Origin: a bacterium
Lineage (GTDB): Bacteria > Latescibacterota > Latescibacteria > Latescibacterales > Latescibacteraceae
Length of the DNA: 64,000 nt
Assembly: GCA_021372535.1 (NCBI GenBank)
Contig: JAJFUH010000038.1
Coordinates: forward strand, 1-64,000
Direction of reading: 5' to 3'
Below the pieces are notes generated by a model. It saw nothing but the letters and a program-made list of their open reading frames with translations. It did not search any database and was not told the origin of the DNA. A program made the translations under genes and the position numbers. Positions 61,639 to 64,000 of this stretch are shown here, in pieces. Every line of letters starts with the position of its first letter. The first letter of the stretch is position 1.

Positions 61639-63123
61639 ATGAACAGTCATCATGGTTCGAGCCCGGGGAACACGTTCAGCCGGAGAAATTTCATGAAAGT
61701 CGCCGGAGCGGCTGCTGCTGCCTCGCCGCTTGTCGCGGGAGCACAATCCTCACGGCGGAACATCGTTTTCGTTCTCATCGACGATCTCAGGTATGATGCC
61801 ATGGGATTCATGGGACATCCTGTGCTCAGGACACCCCACATTGATCGTCTGGCAGGGAACGGCGTCCATCTCAAAAATGCTTTCGTGACTACATCCCTCT
61901 GCTCGCCGAGCAGGGCGTCGATCCTCACCGGTCTCTATGCGCACGAGCACCAGATTCTCGATAATTCAACCCGTCTGCCCGATTCGACGATCACCTTTCC
62001 GAAACTGCTCCAGAAAGCTGGCTACACGACCGGATTTACCGGGAAATGGCATATGGGCGGCGAGACCGATGAGCCCCGGCCCGGGTTCAACCGCTGGGTG
62101 TCGTTCAGGGGACAGGGAGTGTACGAAAACCCGACCTTCAACATCGACGGACAGCAGGTGAAACGCGAGGGATATGTTACCGACCTCATAACCGATTATT
62201 CGGTGGACTTCATCAAACAGAACAGGAACCGCCCGTTTTTCCTCTACATGTCGCACAAGGCGGTGCATGCAAGCTTTGTCCCGGCGCCCCGTCACAAAGG
62301 GAAATACAACGGCGTTACAGTCCCCAAGCCGGCTTCGTTTTACAACACCGAGGAAAACTACCGGGGGAAGCCCGACTGGGTCCGCCGTCAACGCAAGAGC
62401 TGGCACGGTGTCGACGGGATGTACAACCATACGACCGATTTCGACCAGTTTTACCGGGATTACTGCGAGACGGTGCTCGGGGTGGACGACAGCATCGGCC
62501 GTCTCATGGAAACGCTCGAAGAGGCCGGGCTTGCGGACGACACCCTCGTCATCTTCATGGGCGACAACGGATTCCTGTTCGGCGAGCACGGGCTCATCGA
62601 CAAGCGGTGCATGTACGAGCCTTCCATGCGCGTTCCCATGCTGGCGCACTGTCCCGCGCTTACCGGGAAAAATTCAACCCGCACCGAGATGGTGCTCAAT
62701 ATCGATATTGGGCCGACAATCCTCGATGCCGCGGGGATTCAGATACCCCAGTCCATGCACGGACGGTCTTTTCTGCCGCTCATCCATGGCGAAAAACCGC
62801 AATGGCGCACCGAATTCCTCTACGAATACTTCTGGGAGCGCGCGTATGCCCAGACACCGACCGTGCTCGGCCTCAGAACGGACAGGTACGCGTACATGCG
62901 CCATCAGGGAGTCTGGGATGTGTATGAGCTGTACGATGTCGAGAAAGACCCCGACGAGATGGTCAATCTCCTCGGCCATGTTCGCGAAACTTCCGAGCCC
63001 AACGACGTGCTCACCCTGCTCAAAGAGCCGGAGCTCAGGAATCTCGTGAACGACCTCGAAAAGAGAATGTTCGGTATCATCAGGGAAACAGGAGGCCGTA
63101 TCGATCCGACATGGAAGGGGTAA
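61639..63123 (+). CDS. Tat-exported sulfatase
   Basis: The 494-residue protein has a twin-arginine signal (FSRRNFMKVAGAAAAASPL) and a type I sulfatase fold: NIVFVLIDDLRYDAMG with the metal-binding Asp pair, TTSLCSPSRASILTG with Cys88 in the CxPxR motif that is converted to formylglycine, GYTTGFTGKWHMGG, and MGDNGFLFGEHG with further metal ligands. It should remove sulfate esters from sugars in the periplasm. No formylglycine-generating enzyme gene is in the window. AGGAG lies 8 bases before the ATG. With the heparinase-like genes it suggests use of a sulfated acidic glycan, as an inference. Confidence 0.93.
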   Translation: MNSHHGSSPGNTFSRRNFMKVAGAAAAASPLVAGAQSSRRNIVFVLIDDLRYDAMGFMGHPVLRTPHIDRLAGNGVHLKNAFVTTSLCSPSRASILTGLYAHEHQILDNSTRLPDSTITFPKLLQKAGYTTGFTGKWHMGGETDEPRPGFNRWVSFRGQGVYENPTFNIDGQQVKREGYVTDLITDYSVDFIKQNRNRPFFLYMSHKAVHASFVPAPRHKGKYNGVTVPKPASFYNTEENYRGKPDWVRRQRKSWHGVDGMYNHTTDFDQFYRDYCETVLGVDDSIGRLMETLEEAGLADDTLVIFMGDNGFLFGEHGLIDKRCMYEPSMRVPMLAHCPALTGKNSTRTEMVLNIDIGPTILDAAGIQIPQSMHGRSFLPLIHGEKPQWRTEFLYEYFWERAYAQTPTVLGLRTDRYAYMRHQGVWDVYELYDVEKDPDEMVNLLGHVRETSEPNDVLTLLKEPELRNLVNDLEKRMFGIIRETGGRIDPTWKG

Positions 63124-63191
63124 AGACAGGCATAAGGCATAAGGCACAAGGGAAAAATACATCGGCTCCCGCTGCGATTTTCGCAGGAAGC
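63122..63191. repeat. Heptamer repeat and truncated repeat E after the sulfatase
   Basis: AAAGACAGGCATAAGGCATA and the next units repeat the motif at 541-600. They are followed at 63163-63191 by CGGCTCCCGCTGCGATTTTC, the start of the GC-rich repeat seen at 36150 and 55456. Confidence 0.6.
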
Positions 63192-63196
63192 TATGC

Positions 63197-63463
63197 TCAG
63201 TCCCGTGTTTGACTTTCCTTCAATTTCTTGGAACAGTACTGAGTAATTGGTATCAGCATACCCGTAATCATGAAAAGGAGAAAAATAACCAATAAGAGAA
63301 GGAACCCTAATAATCTCTCGGGCGCAGTAAGTATGAGGGACAAGAGAATCTGGATTCCGAGAAATAATGCCCCGCCTCCTATGATACTGAATAATACCAA
63401 TCCTATCTGTGCATCAACATAATCTGACGACAATTTGCGTGTGAGGAACTGTGGTGTTTTCAT
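63197..63463 (-). CDS. Small membrane protein
   Basis: About 88 residues from the ATG at 63463, which follows AAAAGGAGT on the minus strand; an ATG ten codons earlier lacks this. Two hydrophobic segments are visible, IGLVLFSIIGGGALFLGIQI and LLGFLLLLVIFLLFMITGML, separated by a short polar turn, with a charged tail (CSKKLKESQTRD). I do not recognise a family. It lies 140 bases after the 2-oxoacid oxidoreductase gene on the same strand. Confidence 0.65.
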   Translation of the reverse strand: MKTPQFLTRKLSSDYVDAQIGLVLFSIIGGGALFLGIQILLSLILTAPERLLGFLLLLVIFLLFMITGMLIPITQYCSKKLKESQTRD

Positions 63464-63604
63464 GGTGATGACTCCTTTTCGGAAAGGACTCATGGGATTG
63501 CAGGCGTTGTGGATTTCGCCGGGCCGCCGTTTCGATGACAGCCGGTAAACTGGAGCAGTGCTTTTTTCCCGGATGTAGCCTGAATTTACCGGTTAACCAC
63601 AAAC

Positions 63605-64000
63605 TCACTGTTTCGAATCGATCAGTTCGCTGAGCTTTTCCATGTTGAGCTCGCGTTTTATGATGGGGCTGGCGCTGTCCTGGTAGACAGCAAGGCTTTC
63701 CTCGAATGTTGGCTTGTCCGGGTTTTCATACAGGATGCCGAGGGGAAGCCGCCCCTTTTCGGTCGCCCGTGTGAACGCCGCATTCCGGTCGTGGAAATCG
63801 TGGGAATCATCGAGATAATAGGTGTGTTCCCTGAACCATGCGAAGGTATTGATCTTGTTGAACGAAACGCAGGGGTGGAGAATATCGACGAGGGCGTAGC
63901 CTTTGTGGGTAATCGCCTTTTTGAGAATATCCACCGTCTTGTCCATGTCCCCGCTGAATGCCCGTGCAACGAACGAAGCATCGAGCGCCACCGCGACCGC
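63605..64000 (-). CDS. 2-oxoacid:ferredoxin oxidoreductase beta subunit, C-terminal part (open at right edge)
   Basis: The frame is open to the window end on the minus strand, so the N-terminal part lies outside. The visible 130 residues match the end of KorB/PorB-type TPP-binding subunits: [40 protein letters not shown], then [20 protein letters not shown] and [15 protein letters not shown]. The enzyme oxidises pyruvate or 2-oxoglutarate with CoA, passing electrons to ferredoxin, and is typical of anaerobic or microaerophilic carbon metabolism. Which oxoacid is used cannot be decided from this end alone. Confidence 0.87.
   Translation of the reverse strand, partial: AVAVALDASFVARAFSGDMDKTVDILKKAITHKGYALVDILHPCVSFNKINTFAWFREHTYYLDDSHDFHDRNAAFTRATEKGRLPLGILYENPDKPTFEESLAVYQDSASPIIKRELNMEKLSELIDSKQ

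Overview
The window looks like a chromosomal segment of an uncultured Gram-negative bacterium of the FCB superphylum or a neighbouring candidate phylum (Latescibacterota- or KSB1-like). This is inferred from four things: secreted proteins ending in a FlgD-like/type A sorting domain with the NPFNP signature (58624-61305), many Tat-exported enzymes of the Gfo/Idh/MocA, sulfatase, ThuA and heparinase families, several lipoproteins, and moderate GC coding DNA separated by AT-rich spacers full of dispersed repeats. No 16S rRNA, tRNA or CRISPR array was found, so the assignment is by gene style only. 42 protein-coding genes are called; the first and last run off the window.

Region by region. (1) 1-13 kb: the 3' end of a DnaB/RecA-like ATPase gene, a Tat-exported DUF362 protein, two exported Gfo/Idh/MocA-like proteins, an aminotransferase, a GT4 glycosyltransferase, an aldo/keto reductase-like lipoprotein, a DUF169 protein and a PAS/zinc-finger protein. 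(2) 13-18 kb: an exported glycoside-hydrolase-like protein, a GNAT acetyltransferase and a secreted SH3-NlpC/P60 protein. (3) 18-25 kb: a signalling block with three tandem HD-GYP proteins sharing one N-terminal domain, a receiver-PilZ protein and two related lipoproteins. (4) 25-44 kb: an amidohydrolase, then a surface-polysaccharide block with WecB-type epimerase, heparinase II/III-like protein, two ADH-Gfo/Idh fusions, two methyltransferase-like proteins, a nucleotidyltransferase-GHMP kinase fusion, AsnB and a UDP-sugar dehydrogenase. Together they could make, amidate, methylate and recycle acidic sugars; no glycosyltransferase, flippase or polymerase lies in the block. (5) 44.5-53.3 kb: a same-strand run of exported genes (degenerate NlpC/P60 paralogue, ThuA-like protein, heparinase-like lipoprotein, two tandem CBM9-like proteins, class A beta-lactamase-like protein), consistent with handling of a uronic-acid-rich glycan without SusC/SusD. 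(6) 53-64 kb: a two-module lipoprotein, an FAD oxidoreductase with SLH-like C-terminus, a TIGR04076 protein, two tandem beta-propeller proteins with sorting domains, a sulfatase, a small membrane protein and the end of a 2-oxoacid:ferredoxin oxidoreductase beta subunit.

Two themes stand out. First, several exported or duplicated enzymes have lost family catalytic residues: three of four Gfo/Idh domains lack the Lys of the EKP motif, one of two NlpC/P60 paralogues lacks the catalytic Cys, and the AKR-like protein lacks the usual Lys and His. Second, the spacers carry several families of short dispersed repeats, including a MITE-like element with terminal inverted repeats in three copies. One copy sits inside another repeat and itself contains a third element flanked by TA dinucleotides.
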